64,000 nucleotides of DNA from Amycolatopsis sp. EV170708-02-1 (GCF_022479115.1 NZ_CP092497.1:1674001-1738000); one strand, 5' to 3'. Shown: positions 19,109 through 28,391, counted from the first letter of the stretch. The notes: generated by a model not told the origin, from the sequence alone. Program-made: numbers and translations.

Positions 19109-20500
19109 TTGCGTACCCCTGTTCTCGCCGAGAAATGGCCCGCGCTGGCCGGGCTTTCGGCCGTGTTCCTGTTCGAGATGCTCGACAACTCGATCCTCAA
19201 CGTCGCGCTGCCGACCATCGGCCGCGAACTCGCCGCCTCGACGACGACCCTGCAATGGGTCACCGGCGCGTATTCCGTCGTGTTCGGCGGCCTCATGCTC
19301 GCGTTCGGCGCGCTGGCCGACCGCGTGGGCAGGCGCAAGGTCATGCTCACCGGTCTCGTCCTGCTCGGCGTGTCGAGCTTGGCCACGATGTTCGTCACAA
19401 CCGCATGGCAGCTGATCGCCGTCCGCGCGCTCATGGGTGTCGCGGCCGCGATGACGACGCCGGGTTCGCTCGCCCTCGCGTTCCGCCTGTTCGACGAAGA
19501 CGTGCAGCGTGTCCGCGCGACCACACTGATCTCGACGGTGGGACTCATCGGCCTCGCCATCGGCCCCACCGCCGGCGGGCTGGCGCTCACCGTCGCGCCC
19601 TGGCAGGCGCTGCTGCTGGTGAACGTGCCCGTCGCCGCGCTCGCGTACCTCGGCATCCGGACCGGTATCCCGGCGGACGATCCCGACGGCCTGCACCGCG
19701 AACCGATCGACGTCGCGGGAGCCGTCCTGGGAACCGCGACGATCGTTCTCGCCCTGCTCGCCCCCACGTTCTTCGTCGAAGCGGGCACTGCCTCGGCTCT
19801 GCCCTGGGGCGCCGCCGCGGCCGCCCTCGTCGCCGGGACCTGCTTCGTCCTCCGGGAAAAGACCGCCCGGCACCCCCTGCTCGACCTGGAACTCATCGCC
19901 CGTCCACTCGTGTCCAGCGGCCTGGCGCTGAAGGCCGCGGCCGGACTGGCGACCGCTGGGCTGAGCTACCTCGTGACGCTGCACCTCCAGTTCGGCCTCG
20001 GCTGGGCGCCCGCCCAGGCGGCGCTCGGGATGCTGCCGCAGGTCGTCGTCCTCATCGCCGGCGGGGCCCTCATCCGCCCGCTGATCACCCGCGTCGGGCT
20101 CACCAAGGCCGCCTGGCTCAGCGCCGCCGCCGTCGTATGCGGGCTCGCGGTCTACACCGTGTTCGGCGGGCTCGGCTACGCCGGGATCGCCGTCGCGCTC
20201 GCCCTCGTCGCGGCGGGGATGCGGGTGGTCGGCGTCGTCGCGGGCACCAACGTCATGCGTGGCCTGCCCTTGGACCGGACCACCATCGGAGCCGCGCTCG
20301 TCGACACCGCCGGCGAGGTCACCACCGGGATCGGCATCGCGTTGAGCGGCACCATCCTGGCGCTGGTCTTCCCGGGAGCGCTGGCCGCTGCGCTGCGTTC
20401 GGCCGGCTTCCTGACGGCGACCACCTACGCGGGCCTTGCCCTCACAGTGCTGTCCGCAGCACTGGTCGGCTTCGGCATCCTGCGCGCTCGCGCAGAGTGA
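19109..20500 (+). CDS. MFS transporter, DHA2-type drug exporter
   Basis: This 463-residue membrane protein has about 14 predicted helices. It carries motif A (GALADRVGRRKVML), the N-terminal DHA2 pattern (LDNSILNVALPTIGRELAASTTTLQWVTGAYSVVFGGLMLAFG) and motif C-like GLAIGPTAGG. It should export small hydrophobic compounds using the proton gradient. The TTG start is chosen for its strong GAAGGAG site 8 bases upstream. That site is part of a palindrome, so expression is probably conditional. No dedicated regulator gene is adjacent. A long hairpin follows its stop. Confidence 0.88.
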   Translation: MRTPVLAEKWPALAGLSAVFLFEMLDNSILNVALPTIGRELAASTTTLQWVTGAYSVVFGGLMLAFGALADRVGRRKVMLTGLVLLGVSSLATMFVTTAWQLIAVRALMGVAAAMTTPGSLALAFRLFDEDVQRVRATTLISTVGLIGLAIGPTAGGLALTVAPWQALLLVNVPVAALAYLGIRTGIPADDPDGLHREPIDVAGAVLGTATIVLALLAPTFFVEAGTASALPWGAAAAALVAGTCFVLREKTARHPLLDLELIARPLVSSGLALKAAAGLATAGLSYLVTLHLQFGLGWAPAQAALGMLPQVVVLIAGGALIRPLITRVGLTKAAWLSAAAVVCGLAVYTVFGGLGYAGIAVALALVAAGMRVVGVVAGTNVMRGLPLDRTTIGAALVDTAGEVTTGIGIALSGTILALVFPGALAAALRSAGFLTATTYAGLALTVLSAALVGFGILRARAE

Positions 20501-20506
20501 GTCTCG

Positions 20507-20564
20507 AAGTACATGAAGGCCCCCTTCCTTGCGCCAGGCGCAAGGAAGGGGCCTTCATGTACTT
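20507..20564. terminator. Long hairpin, palindrome family C, copy 1
   Basis: Arms of about 28 bp starting AAGTACATGAAGGCCCCC lie around a 3-base loop, with one extra C in the left arm. It lies between the convergent MFS and GH92 genes, 6 and 9 bp from their stops. A close relative is at 36153-36211. It fits a bidirectional terminator. Confidence 0.8.
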
Positions 20565-20573
20565 ACCGGAGGA

Positions 20574-23500
20574 CTACAGCTTCGCGCACTGCCCGGCGGC
20601 CGGGCCGCGGACGGTGTTCTGCAGGTCGTAGTCCGTCGGAGCGGGGGAGTTGGCCGCGCACGCCAGAGGTCCGCCGATCGTGCTCGAGGTCAGCACCGGC
20701 CCCTTGTTGCCCGTCAATGCCACCGGTCCGCCGATCTCGGTCAGTTCGATCGAGACCTGCCCGGTCGTCCCGGTGATCGCCACCGGGCCGCCCACCTTCG
20801 TCCGGTCCAGTACGACCTGCGTCGCACCGTTCGCGGTCACCGGCCCGGAGATCGAGCCGCCGCGGACGATCAGGCTCGCGCCCGCCGCCACCGACACCGG
20901 ACCGGACACCGTCGCACCGTCCACACAGGTCACCCCGTTCTGCACGGTCAGCGGGCCCTTGCGCTCACCCGTGATCGTCTGGGTGCACGCCGCGTCGGGT
21001 TTGCCCAGCACCTCGAACTCCGACAGCGACGCCTCGCCGCCCGTGGTCGCGGTGACTTCGAGCCGGTAGTACGCGTAGTGCGCCGGGTTCGCGATCTTGA
21101 ACGCCCTGGTCTGCTGCCGCCACGAGAACTTCTGGTCGGTCCGCTGATCCGCGACCGCCCAGTTCTTCCCGTCGTAGGAGCCCTTCAGCACCCAGCTCTT
21201 AGCGTCGCCCGCACCCTTGCCCGAAGTCAGCGTGTAGAACGAACCCGCCTCGTTAGTCGAGGGCACCTGGTACTGGATCGGTGCCTTGACCTTCGCCTCG
21301 GTCCGCGACGTGTTGTCGAAGAACGCGGCGTCCCCGCCGGAGACCGGCTTGGTCAGGTCGTGCACCGGCGTCGGCACCGCGTCGCCCTTGGTGATCGACT
21401 TCGGCGCGTCGTCCGGCCCGGTGCCCCACGACGACGGGTTCGGGCCCATGTCGAAGTCGAGCGTCCCGCCGTTCGCGATCGCCGAATGCGCCAGCGACGT
21501 CGACGTCTGCGCCTTGCCGTTCACCTTCAGGCCCTGGACATAGACGTTCTTCGCGCTGTTCTTCGGCGCGTTGACCACGATCTTCTTGCCGCCGGGCAGG
21601 TTCACGGTCGCCTTGGTGAACAGCGGCGACCCGATCGCGTAGTCCGAGCTGCCGACCTGCAGCGGGTAGAAGCCCAGCATGCCGAACAGCCACCAGGCCG
21701 ACTGCTCGCCGTTGTCCTCGTCACCGCCGTAGCCCTGGCCGAGCTCGCTGCCGACGTACAACCTGGCCAGCGCCTCGCGGACCTTCGCCTGAGTCTTCGA
21801 CGGCTGGCCCGCGTAGTCGTACATGTAGAGCGTGTGGTGCGCGGCCTGGTTCGAATGCGCGTACATGCCCATCCGCACGTCCCTGGCCTCGGTCATCTCG
21901 TGGATGACCCCGGGGTAGGTGCCGAATTTGAGCCCCTGCTCGGGTTTGGCGAAGAATTCGTCCAATTTGGACGCCAGCCCCGCCTTGCCGCCGAAGAGGT
22001 TCGCCAGGCCCTGCCCGTCCTGCGGAACCGAGAACCGCATGCCGTACGCGTTGGTCTCGGTGTAGTCGATACCCCAGACCTCCGGATCGAACTGCTCCTT
22101 GCTCCGGGTGAACTTGCCCGCCGCGTCACGGCCCTGGAAGAAGCCGACACTCGGGTCGAACACGTTCACGTACTGCGTGGCCCGCTCGGTGAAGTACCCG
22201 TAGTTGTCCAGGTACTCCTGCTTGCGCGGGTCGTTCGCCGGGGCCTCGTCGTAGAGCTTCTTCGACATGTTCGCGATGGCGTTGTCGTTGACGTAGCCCT
22301 CGATCGCCCAGGAGAACCCGTGGTCGGCGGTGTTCGGCGCGTACCCGAGGAATGTGCCCTCGTCGATGCCCTTCCGGCCGACCGCGCCGTTCGGCGGGGT
22401 CACGGTGGCGTTCTTGATCGCCGAGTCGTAGGCCGACTGGACGTCGAAACCCTTGACTCCCTTGAGATAGGCGTCCGCGAACGCGGCGTCCGAGCTGGTG
22501 CCGGTCATCAGGTCCGCATAGCCGGGGGAGGACCAGCGCGAGATCCAGCCGCCGTCACGGTACTGCTGCACGAAACCGTCGACCAGCTTGCCGGTGGTTT
22601 CCGGGCTGAGCAGCGAATACGCCGACCACACCGTGCGATAGGTGTCCCAGAACCCGTTGTTGACGTAGAACTCGCCGTCGACCAGTTTCGCCCCGGTCTG
22701 CGTCGGAGTGTCCTGACCGGCCTTGGGCGACACCGGGCTCGCGTACTTCTTCACCGGCTTCTCGACGGTGCCGACGTTCTCGAAGCCCGAGTTCGGGTAC
22801 AGGAACAGACGGTAGAGGTTGGAGTACAGCGTGATCAGCTGATCCTTCGAGGCGCCTTCGACCTCGACGACCTTGAGCTTCTCATCCCACGCGTTCTGCG
22901 CGGCGTCGGCGACGGATTCGAGCGTCGCGTTCGGAGCGAGCTCCTGCTCCATGTTCTTCTTCGCCTGGTCGACGCTGATCAGCGAGGTCGCGATCCGCAT
23001 GTTCACCGTCTTGTCGGCACCCGCGTCGAACTTGAGGTAGCCGAGGACGTTGTCCCGCTTCTGGTCACCCGAACCGGTGGACAGCTTCGACCCGGCGGTC
23101 ACCGGCTTGTCGAAGGTGGCGTAGACGAACATCCGCGTCGCACCCGCGGACAGCCCGCTCTTCACGTCGCTGTACCCGGTGATCGCCCGGCCCGCCGGGT
23201 CCAGGGTGAGCCCGCCGTTGTTGTTGACGTTGTCGAAGATCAGGTTCGAGTCCGCTCCGGGGAACTTGAAGCGGTACAGCGCCGCGTGATCGGTCGGCGC
23301 GACCTCGGTCTTGATGCCGTTCTCGAAGTCGACGCCGTAGTAGTGCGCGCGGGCCGTCTCGTTGGAGTGCTTGAACGGCAGCTTCCGCGCCTCACGGTCG
23401 GGATTCGGCACGCCGCTCGCGGTCGAGGGCAGGAACTGGAAGGTCTGCCGGTCGGCCATCCACGGGCTCGGCGCGTGGCTCGCGGAGAACGCCTGCAGCG

Positions 23501-24866
23501 CCGGGAGGTTCTGCTCGTTGTTGCGCGAGTGGTAGGAGTACATCCAGCTCAACGTGCCCGCGTCGGTCGTCGGGATCCAGAAGTTGAACCCGTGCGGGAC
23601 CGCCGTGGCGGGCATGTTGTTGCCGCGCGAGAACGACCCGTTGGACAGCGATCCGCGCGTGGTCAGCACGTTGTCGGACGGGCGCAGGCTGGCCGGCGGC
23701 GTCGGAGTCGCCGAGACCTTGATGTCGTCCAGCCAGCCCTGCAGCGAACCCGGGCCGTCGGCGTTGTCGTAGCCGACCAGGATCCGGTCGATCGTCTTGC
23801 CCTTCGCGACCACGCCGATCTGCGAGCGCACCAGGTTCCACTGGTTGGTGTAGAGCACCTTGCTCGCGCCTTGGCCTTGCGGGGAAAGGCCGAAGCCGTA
23901 CTGGTCGACCGCGCCGAGCTGGCTCAGGTAGGTGCCGTCGGTGAAGGCCAGGTCCACCGCGACGTTCGTGCTCGGGTACTTGAGGTCGCCGCGGATGAAC
24001 TCCGGCTGCACCTTGTACGACAGCTCCGAGGTCGCCGCCACCGGGATGTCGACGTCGAAGATCTTGTTGTACGACCAGCCGTGCCCCTGCGCCTTGTGGC
24101 TGCCGGAGTACCGGAACGCGCGTAGGCCGGTGAAGCCGACCCGGTTCTTGCTGGTGTAGCCGCTGCCGGGACCGCTGTCGGCGAAGCTGCGCATATTCGG
24201 CAGCGCCGGCGGCGCCGGGTCCTCGTTCGCCAAGAGCAGCTCCGAGAGCTGCATGATCGGGCCACCGTTGTTCTTGGTGACGTCGAGCCGGAAGAACTTG
24301 TACGCGGCACTCGCGGCGGCGAGGCGGTACTCCTTCTTCTGGAACGGCTCGCTGAACTTCTGCCCGGTCTGCTTGTCCAGCTCGGTCCAGGACTTGCCGT
24401 CGGCGGAACCCTGGAGCGTCCAGTCCTGCGGGTTGCGGTTGTCGAAGTCGTTCGCCGAGGACAGCGCGTACCGGGTGATCGACGTCGGCTCGGACAGCGT
24501 GACCTGTGCCCAGCCGGTCGGGGTCCAGGCCAGCCACTTGGTGTCGGTCGAGCCGTCGACGAGGTTCGCCACTCCCTCGTTCGGGGTGTTCTCGCTGTTG
24601 GCGGAGACCTCGGTGACCTTGCCGCGGATGTCACCGGGGATGGTGGTGGCGTTCGCGCCGTCCACACCGAAGGCCTTCGGCTTTCCGGACGGGTCGACGT
24701 CGACGGTGTCGCTCCACGTCGGCTCCGGCTCGCCTTGTTCGAAAGAGGAGTAGAAGTCCGGTGGGAGCTCTTCGGCCGAGGCGGTGGCCGGGAGGGCTAC
24801 CAGCCCGGACGCCACCACCGTGGCACTCAGGAGGCCGCAGACCCAAGGTCTGACGCTTCGGGGCAT
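20574..24866 (-). CDS. Secreted GH92 alpha-mannosidase-like enzyme with discoidin and GPV-repeat domains
   Basis: This protein of about 1,430 residues has a signal peptide (PWVCGLLSATVVASGLVALPATASA). A discoidin-like domain (about 75-200, SANSENTPNEGVANLVDGSTDTKWLAW) and a jelly-roll region follow. The GH92 catalytic core is at about 400-1140, with RGNNMPATAVPHGFNFW, GFWDTYRTVWSAYSLLSP, SRWSSPGYADLMTGTSSDAAFADAYLKG and the acidic GDEDNGEQSAWWLFGMLGFYP. A second discoidin-like domain precedes a tail rich in repeated GPV motifs. GH92 enzymes are calcium-dependent exo-mannosidases. The start at 24866 is chosen for the clean signal peptide; ATG 24896 adds 10 residues. Neither start has a strong ribosome site. 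It is an intact paralogue of the 11182-14357 pseudogene. Confidence 0.9.
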   Translation of the reverse strand: MPRSVRPWVCGLLSATVVASGLVALPATASAEELPPDFYSSFEQGEPEPTWSDTVDVDPSGKPKAFGVDGANATTIPGDIRGKVTEVSANSENTPNEGVANLVDGSTDTKWLAWTPTGWAQVTLSEPTSITRYALSSANDFDNRNPQDWTLQGSADGKSWTELDKQTGQKFSEPFQKKEYRLAAASAAYKFFRLDVTKNNGGPIMQLSELLLANEDPAPPALPNMRSFADSGPGSGYTSKNRVGFTGLRAFRYSGSHKAQGHGWSYNKIFDVDIPVAATSELSYKVQPEFIRGDLKYPSTNVAVDLAFTDGTYLSQLGAVDQYGFGLSPQGQGASKVLYTNQWNLVRSQIGVVAKGKTIDRILVGYDNADGPGSLQGWLDDIKVSATPTPPASLRPSDNVLTTRGSLSNGSFSRGNNMPATAVPHGFNFWIPTTDAGTLSWMYSYHSRNNEQNLPALQAFSASHAPSPWMADRQTFQFLPSTASGVPNPDREARKLPFKHSNETARAHYYGVDFENGIKTEVAPTDHAALYRFKFPGADSNLIFDNVNNNGGLTLDPAGRAITGYSDVKSGLSAGATRMFVYATFDKPVTAGSKLSTGSGDQKRDNVLGYLKFDAGADKTVNMRIATSLISVDQAKKNMEQELAPNATLESVADAAQNAWDEKLKVVEVEGASKDQLITLYSNLYRLFLYPNSGFENVGTVEKPVKKYASPVSPKAGQDTPTQTGAKLVDGEFYVNNGFWDTYRTVWSAYSLLSPETTGKLVDGFVQQYRDGGWISRWSSPGYADLMTGTSSDAAFADAYLKGVKGFDVQSAYDSAIKNATVTPPNGAVGRKGIDEGTFLGYAPNTADHGFSWAIEGYVNDNAIANMSKKLYDEAPANDPRKQEYLDNYGYFTERATQYVNVFDPSVGFFQGRDAAGKFTRSKEQFDPEVWGIDYTETNAYGMRFSVPQDGQGLANLFGGKAGLASKLDEFFAKPEQGLKFGTYPGVIHEMTEARDVRMGMYAHSNQAAHHTLYMYDYAGQPSKTQAKVREALARLYVGSELGQGYGGDEDNGEQSAWWLFGMLGFYPLQVGSSDYAIGSPLFTKATVNLPGGKKIVVNAPKNSAKNVYVQGLKVNGKAQTSTSLAHSAIANGGTLDFDMGPNPSSWGTGPDDAPKSITKGDAVPTPVHDLTKPVSGGDAAFFDNTSRTEAKVKAPIQYQVPSTNEAGSFYTLTSGKGAGDAKSWVLKGSYDGKNWAVADQRTDQKFSWRQQTRAFKIANPAHYAYYRLEVTATTGGEASLSEFEVLGKPDAACTQTITGERKGPLTVQNGVTCVDGATVSGPVSVAAGASLIVRGGSISGPVTANGATQVVLDRTKVGGPVAITGTTGQVSIELTEIGGPVALTGNKGPVLTSSTIGGPLACAANSPAPTDYDLQNTVRGPAAGQCAKL

Positions 24867-25091
24867 CGTTGCACCAATGCTTTCTCGCGGGGGCATGCTG
24901 GGCGCCGCTCAGGCAGGGGACCGGTGGCGCCAAGAGAGAAAAGCTCGGCTGTGACATCGATGTCAAGACACTCGGACAAACCTGGCCCGAACTGGACAAC
25001 CCGGATGTCCCGAAACCTGGTGGACAACGGACAGACGCGGGGCCAGGGTGAAGACACGACTGAAGCCGATCCGGGAAACTGGGGTGGGGAC

Positions 25092-26735
25092 ATGCGGCGG
25101 TTGTCCATGCTCGGCGTGGCAGCGCTCATCACGGCAGGCTCGATACTCACGGCTCCGGCGGCCACCGCCGGCGAAACGACCATCCGCCCGGTGCGCACCT
25201 GCGCCGACCTGGTGCGGACCTATGACGTTCCCGGCGCGGTCACGCACGTCGAGACCGCCACCGTCGTACCGGCGACGGCGACCGAACCGGAGAACTGCGA
25301 CGTCCGCGGCTACGTCGAACCCGCGGTGCGGTTCCAGCTGCGGCTGCCGACCAAGACCTACGCCGGCCGGTATCTGCAATTCGGCTGCGGCGGCTTCTGC
25401 GGAGTGGTCACCACGCCGCCGTTCGCCGACTGCGGCCTCCCACACGGCGGCGACGTCGCCGTCGCGGCCACCGACGACGGTCACGTCGGCAAGACCCCCG
25501 CGGTCGTCGACGACGGCAAGTGGGCCGAAAACGACCAGGCCGCACGCGACGACTTCGCGTTCCGGGCGCCGCACGTGGTCTCGAAGGCGTCCAAACGGCT
25601 GATCACGGCCTTCTACGGCGCTCCGCCGAAGAAGTCGTACTTCAGCGGTTGCTCCGACGGCGGCCGCGAGGCGCTTCTGCTCGCGCAGCGCTATCCGCAC
25701 GACTTCGACGGCATCGTCGCGGGTGCGCCGGCCGGATACTGGGGGCCGCTGCTCGGCGTGTACCAGACGTGGCTCGCCAAGGTGAACACCGGCGCCGACG
25801 GCAAGCCGATCCTGACCGAAGACAAACTTCCGGCGTTGCACGCCGCCGCGCTGTCCTCTTGCGACAAGTCCGACGGGCTCGGCGACGGCGCCATCGACGA
25901 CCCGCGCACCTGCCGCTTCGACCCGGCCACGATCGCCTGCCCTCCGGGCACCGACAACGCCGGCTGCCTCACTCCGGCGCAGGTGGCCGCCACGAAGAAG
26001 ATCTACGCGCCGCCGACCGACGAACGCGGCCGCAAGCTGTACCCGGGCGGCCAGACCGTCGGCTCCGAACTCTCGTGGTACGGCTGGATCATCCCGTCGC
26101 CGGAAACCGGCGGGATTCCGTTCGCACACGCACTCGCCGACAACTATCTGAAGTACATGGCGTACCCGATCGGTACTCCGCATTCGTCGGTCGAGAAGTT
26201 CACCTTCACCTCCCGCGAATTCGACCGGCTGACCCCGGAAGGCATCCGCTCCAACGCCATGTCGACGGATCTTCGCGAATTCCGCCGTGCGGGCGGGAAA
26301 CTCGTGATCTGGCACGGCTGGGCGGATCAGGCGATCCCCGCCGCGGGCACCATCGACTACTACGAGCGGCTCACCCGCGCCAACGGCGGCCCCGCCGCGA
26401 CGCGGGACTGGGCCCGGCTGTTCATGGTCCCCGCTCTGTACCACTGCGCGACCGGGGACAAGCTGACCGAGTACGACCCGCTGAAGGAACTGGTCTCCTG
26501 GGTCGAGCGAGGCACCGCACCGGACCGGACGATCGCCACCGGGCGAGACGCCGACGGCAAGGTCTTCCGTACGCGGCCCGTGTTCCCGTATCCGCTGCAG
26601 GCCAAGTACGACGGCACGGGAAGCGTCGACGACGCCGCGAACTTCGTGCCCGCACCGCCTTCGCGGCCTTCGCACGATCTCGTGAACTGGGCAGGGAACG
26701 GGTTGTACGGCAAGGCCGGGCCTGTAGCTCCCTAA
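25092..26735 (+). CDS. Secreted tannase/feruloyl esterase family protein
   Basis: This 547-residue alpha/beta hydrolase has a signal peptide (MRRLSMLGVAALITAGSILTAPAATAG). The nucleophile lies in GCSDGGREAL near residue 188, the acid in WHGWADQAIP near 411, and the His in ALYHCATG near 450. Paired Cys (CGGFCG, SSCD, TCRFD, IACPPG, GCLTP) resemble the disulfides and Ca-binding lid of feruloyl esterases. It should release phenolic acids (ferulate, gallate) from plant polymers outside the cell. The ATG at 25092 follows a GGGGTGGGGA stretch; the frame is open 119 codons further up without support. Its gene neighbours are secreted glycosidase and protease genes, which suits a saprophyte. Confidence 0.88.
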   Translation: MRRLSMLGVAALITAGSILTAPAATAGETTIRPVRTCADLVRTYDVPGAVTHVETATVVPATATEPENCDVRGYVEPAVRFQLRLPTKTYAGRYLQFGCGGFCGVVTTPPFADCGLPHGGDVAVAATDDGHVGKTPAVVDDGKWAENDQAARDDFAFRAPHVVSKASKRLITAFYGAPPKKSYFSGCSDGGREALLLAQRYPHDFDGIVAGAPAGYWGPLLGVYQTWLAKVNTGADGKPILTEDKLPALHAAALSSCDKSDGLGDGAIDDPRTCRFDPATIACPPGTDNAGCLTPAQVAATKKIYAPPTDERGRKLYPGGQTVGSELSWYGWIIPSPETGGIPFAHALADNYLKYMAYPIGTPHSSVEKFTFTSREFDRLTPEGIRSNAMSTDLREFRRAGGKLVIWHGWADQAIPAAGTIDYYERLTRANGGPAATRDWARLFMVPALYHCATGDKLTEYDPLKELVSWVERGTAPDRTIATGRDADGKVFRTRPVFPYPLQAKYDGTGSVDDAANFVPAPPSRPSHDLVNWAGNGLYGKAGPVAP

Positions 26736-26751
26736 AGGTGTCATGGCGTGC

Positions 26752-27036
26752 CTCGTGAGTGGTGAGGACGGTTCTAACCGTCCTCACCACTCACGAGACT
26801 CGACCGGCGATGTCACGTGACCGACCGGACGACACGCGTGATCCGGCGGACGACACGCGTGGCTGGAGGAACGACACGACCGCCGCCGGGGTTCCGCCGC
26901 GAGTCGTCCGTCTGATCACGTGTGTCGTCCGTCCAGCCACGCGTGTCGTCCGGTCAGTCACGCGAACCCACCGCCGGCGCACCGGCGGTAGGTACCTAAG
27001 CCACGCCTGGTTCGAACCGTCCTCACCACTCACGAG
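26752..27036. repeat. Composite palindromic repeat element, copy I
   Basis: This fills the gene-free stretch between the esterase and the ABC operon. Order: a complete 22-bp-arm family A palindrome (26752-26797), about 217 bp of internal sequence, then a lone right half palindrome (27015-27036). Inside, 21-bp units containing GGACGACACGCGTG repeat twice, and the complementary motif CACGCGTGTCGTCC returns later, so the whole can fold into a long imperfect hairpin. A GC-rich mini-hairpin (ACCGCCGGCGCACCGGCGGT) follows, then GGTACC. Copy II at 52705-53010 is the same in reverse orientation with one more 21-bp unit. No coding function is supported. Confidence 0.85.
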
Positions 27037-27702
27037 TCAGGAAAGAACGCCGTCCAGCAGCCGGACCCGCCGGTCAGCGATCCGGTGCACCTCGTCGTCG
27101 TGCGTCGCGACGATGACCGCTGCGCCCTCTTCGGCGCAGCGCCGCAACAGCCGCAGCACCCGCGGCGTGCTCCCCGCGTCCAGATGCGCCGTCGGCTCGT
27201 CGGTGAGCAGGACCCGGGGCCGCCCGCTGACCGCCCTGGCGAGCGCGACCCGCTGCTGCTGCCCGAACGAGACCTCGAGCGGGTAGCGGTCGCCGAGGTC
27301 ACCGATCCCGAGCTCCTCCAGCAGTTCCGAAACCCGCGCGTGGATGTCGTCCGCGCTGGGCTTGGGAACGTCGGACCGGAGCCGCAGGGGCAGCGCCACG
27401 TTCTCCGCGATCGTCAATTCGTTCGCCAGGCCGAGCGCCTGCGGCAGGACGGCGCAGGTGTGCCATGGCGGCGCGCCCGCTATCGGGACGCCGTCCAGCA
27501 GGACGCTGCCGGAATCCGGCGAGTCGAAACCGCACAGCAGGGCCAGCAACGCGCTCTTGCCGGAGCCGGACCGGCCGGACACGGTGACCAGCTCGCCCGC
27601 CGCCACCCGCAGTTCGAGCCCGCGCAGTACTTCGACGTCCCCGCTGGGGTGGGGGAACCGGCGGCGTAACCCGACGGCCTCGAGGGCGGGTTCCGCCGTC
27701 AC
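27037..27702 (-). CDS. ABC transporter ATP-binding protein (MacB/LolD-like)
   Basis: This 221-residue ATPase has Walker A GRSGSGKSA near residue 42, a signature region EVSFGQQQRVALARA (the usual SGG is SFG) and Walker B RVLLTDEPTAHLDAG, with the switch His in VIVATHDDEVH. It is the last gene of a three-gene leftward operon, overlapping the second ATPase by 4 bp. Two different ATPases probably form a heterodimer on the FtsX-type permease. The altered signature may make one of the two ATP sites weak, but this is inference. The gene ends at the edge of the composite repeat. Confidence 0.92.
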   Translation of the reverse strand: MTAEPALEAVGLRRRFPHPSGDVEVLRGLELRVAAGELVTVSGRSGSGKSALLALLCGFDSPDSGSVLLDGVPIAGAPPWHTCAVLPQALGLANELTIAENVALPLRLRSDVPKPSADDIHARVSELLEELGIGDLGDRYPLEVSFGQQQRVALARAVSGRPRVLLTDEPTAHLDAGSTPRVLRLLRRCAEEGAAVIVATHDDEVHRIADRRVRLLDGVLS

Positions 27703-28391
27703 GGCACGACCTCCCGTTCTTCGACCTTTTCCAGTCTGCCCTTGTGCATTCGCGCCACTCGGCTGCCGAGTTCGATGAGCCGGTCGTCGTGCGAGGCGAC
27801 GATGACGGCGAAATCCTGGCCCGCCAGGTACCTCAGGGTGTCGAGCACCCGGTCGGCCGAGGCTTCGTCCAATTGGGACGTCGGCTCGTCGGCGAGCACG
27901 ACGGTCGAGCGGCGAGCGAGTGTGCAGCCGAACGCGAGGCGCTGCTGCTGCCCGCCCGACAGCGCGGAGATCCGCCAGCTACCGGTTCCGCCGAGCCCCA
28001 GCTGATCGAGGATGTCGTCGGGAAGGCATTCGGTTCCGGCCGATTCCGCCGCCGCGCGGAGATTGTCGGCGACGCTCAGATACGCGAGCAGATTGTCGGT
28101 CGGGTTCTGGAAAACCAGGCCGAGGTGGTTCCGCCGCAGCGCCCGCCGGTCGCGATGCCGGAGCTTGCCGGTTTCGGTGCCCTGGAAGGAGATCGTGCCC
28201 CGAACGGGCTGCTCGAACAGGCCGAGCGTCCTCAGCAGGGTCGACTTCCCGGAGCCGGACGGGCCCGCCAGCACGGTGATCCCGCGCGCCGGGATGTCGA
28301 TGGTGACGTCGTCGACGCCGGTCACGGTGCCCGCCGGCGTCTGGTAGTCGACGCCGATCCCGCGGAGCCGGAAGATCGGTTTCTCAGGCAC
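27699..28391 (-). CDS. ABC transporter ATP-binding protein (MacB/LolD-like)
   Basis: This 230-residue ATPase is fully canonical: Walker A GPSGSGKST, Q-loop LVFQNPTDNLLAYLSV, signature ALSGGQQQRLAFGCTLARR, Walker B TVVLADEPTSQLD, switch His in VIVASHDDRLIELG. It overlaps the permease gene by 8 bp upstream and the other ATPase by 4 bp downstream, so all three are translationally coupled. MacB/LolCDE-type systems use ATP to extrude lipids, peptides or drugs by a mechanotransmission mechanism. The substrate here is unknown. Confidence 0.93.
   Translation of the reverse strand: MPEKPIFRLRGIGVDYQTPAGTVTGVDDVTIDIPARGITVLAGPSGSGKSTLLRTLGLFEQPVRGTISFQGTETGKLRHRDRRALRRNHLGLVFQNPTDNLLAYLSVADNLRAAAESAGTECLPDDILDQLGLGGTGSWRISALSGGQQQRLAFGCTLARRSTVVLADEPTSQLDEASADRVLDTLRYLAGQDFAVIVASHDDRLIELGSRVARMHKGRLEKVEEREVVP

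Noticed and set aside
20529..24125. Open frame of 1,198 codons on the plus strand
   Set aside because: It is the antisense shadow of the GH92 gene; the protein is Arg/Val/Leu rich without domains, as expected for reverse frames of high-GC genes.
26815..26960. CRISPR-like array
   Set aside because: The 21-bp units are contiguous without unique spacers, and no cas genes are nearby.
26791..27033. Frame in the composite repeat with a similar frame in the other copy (52594-52971)
   Set aside because: The protein similarity follows from the DNA repeat itself. The frames contain tandem repeats, lack ribosome sites and lie in predicted hairpins.
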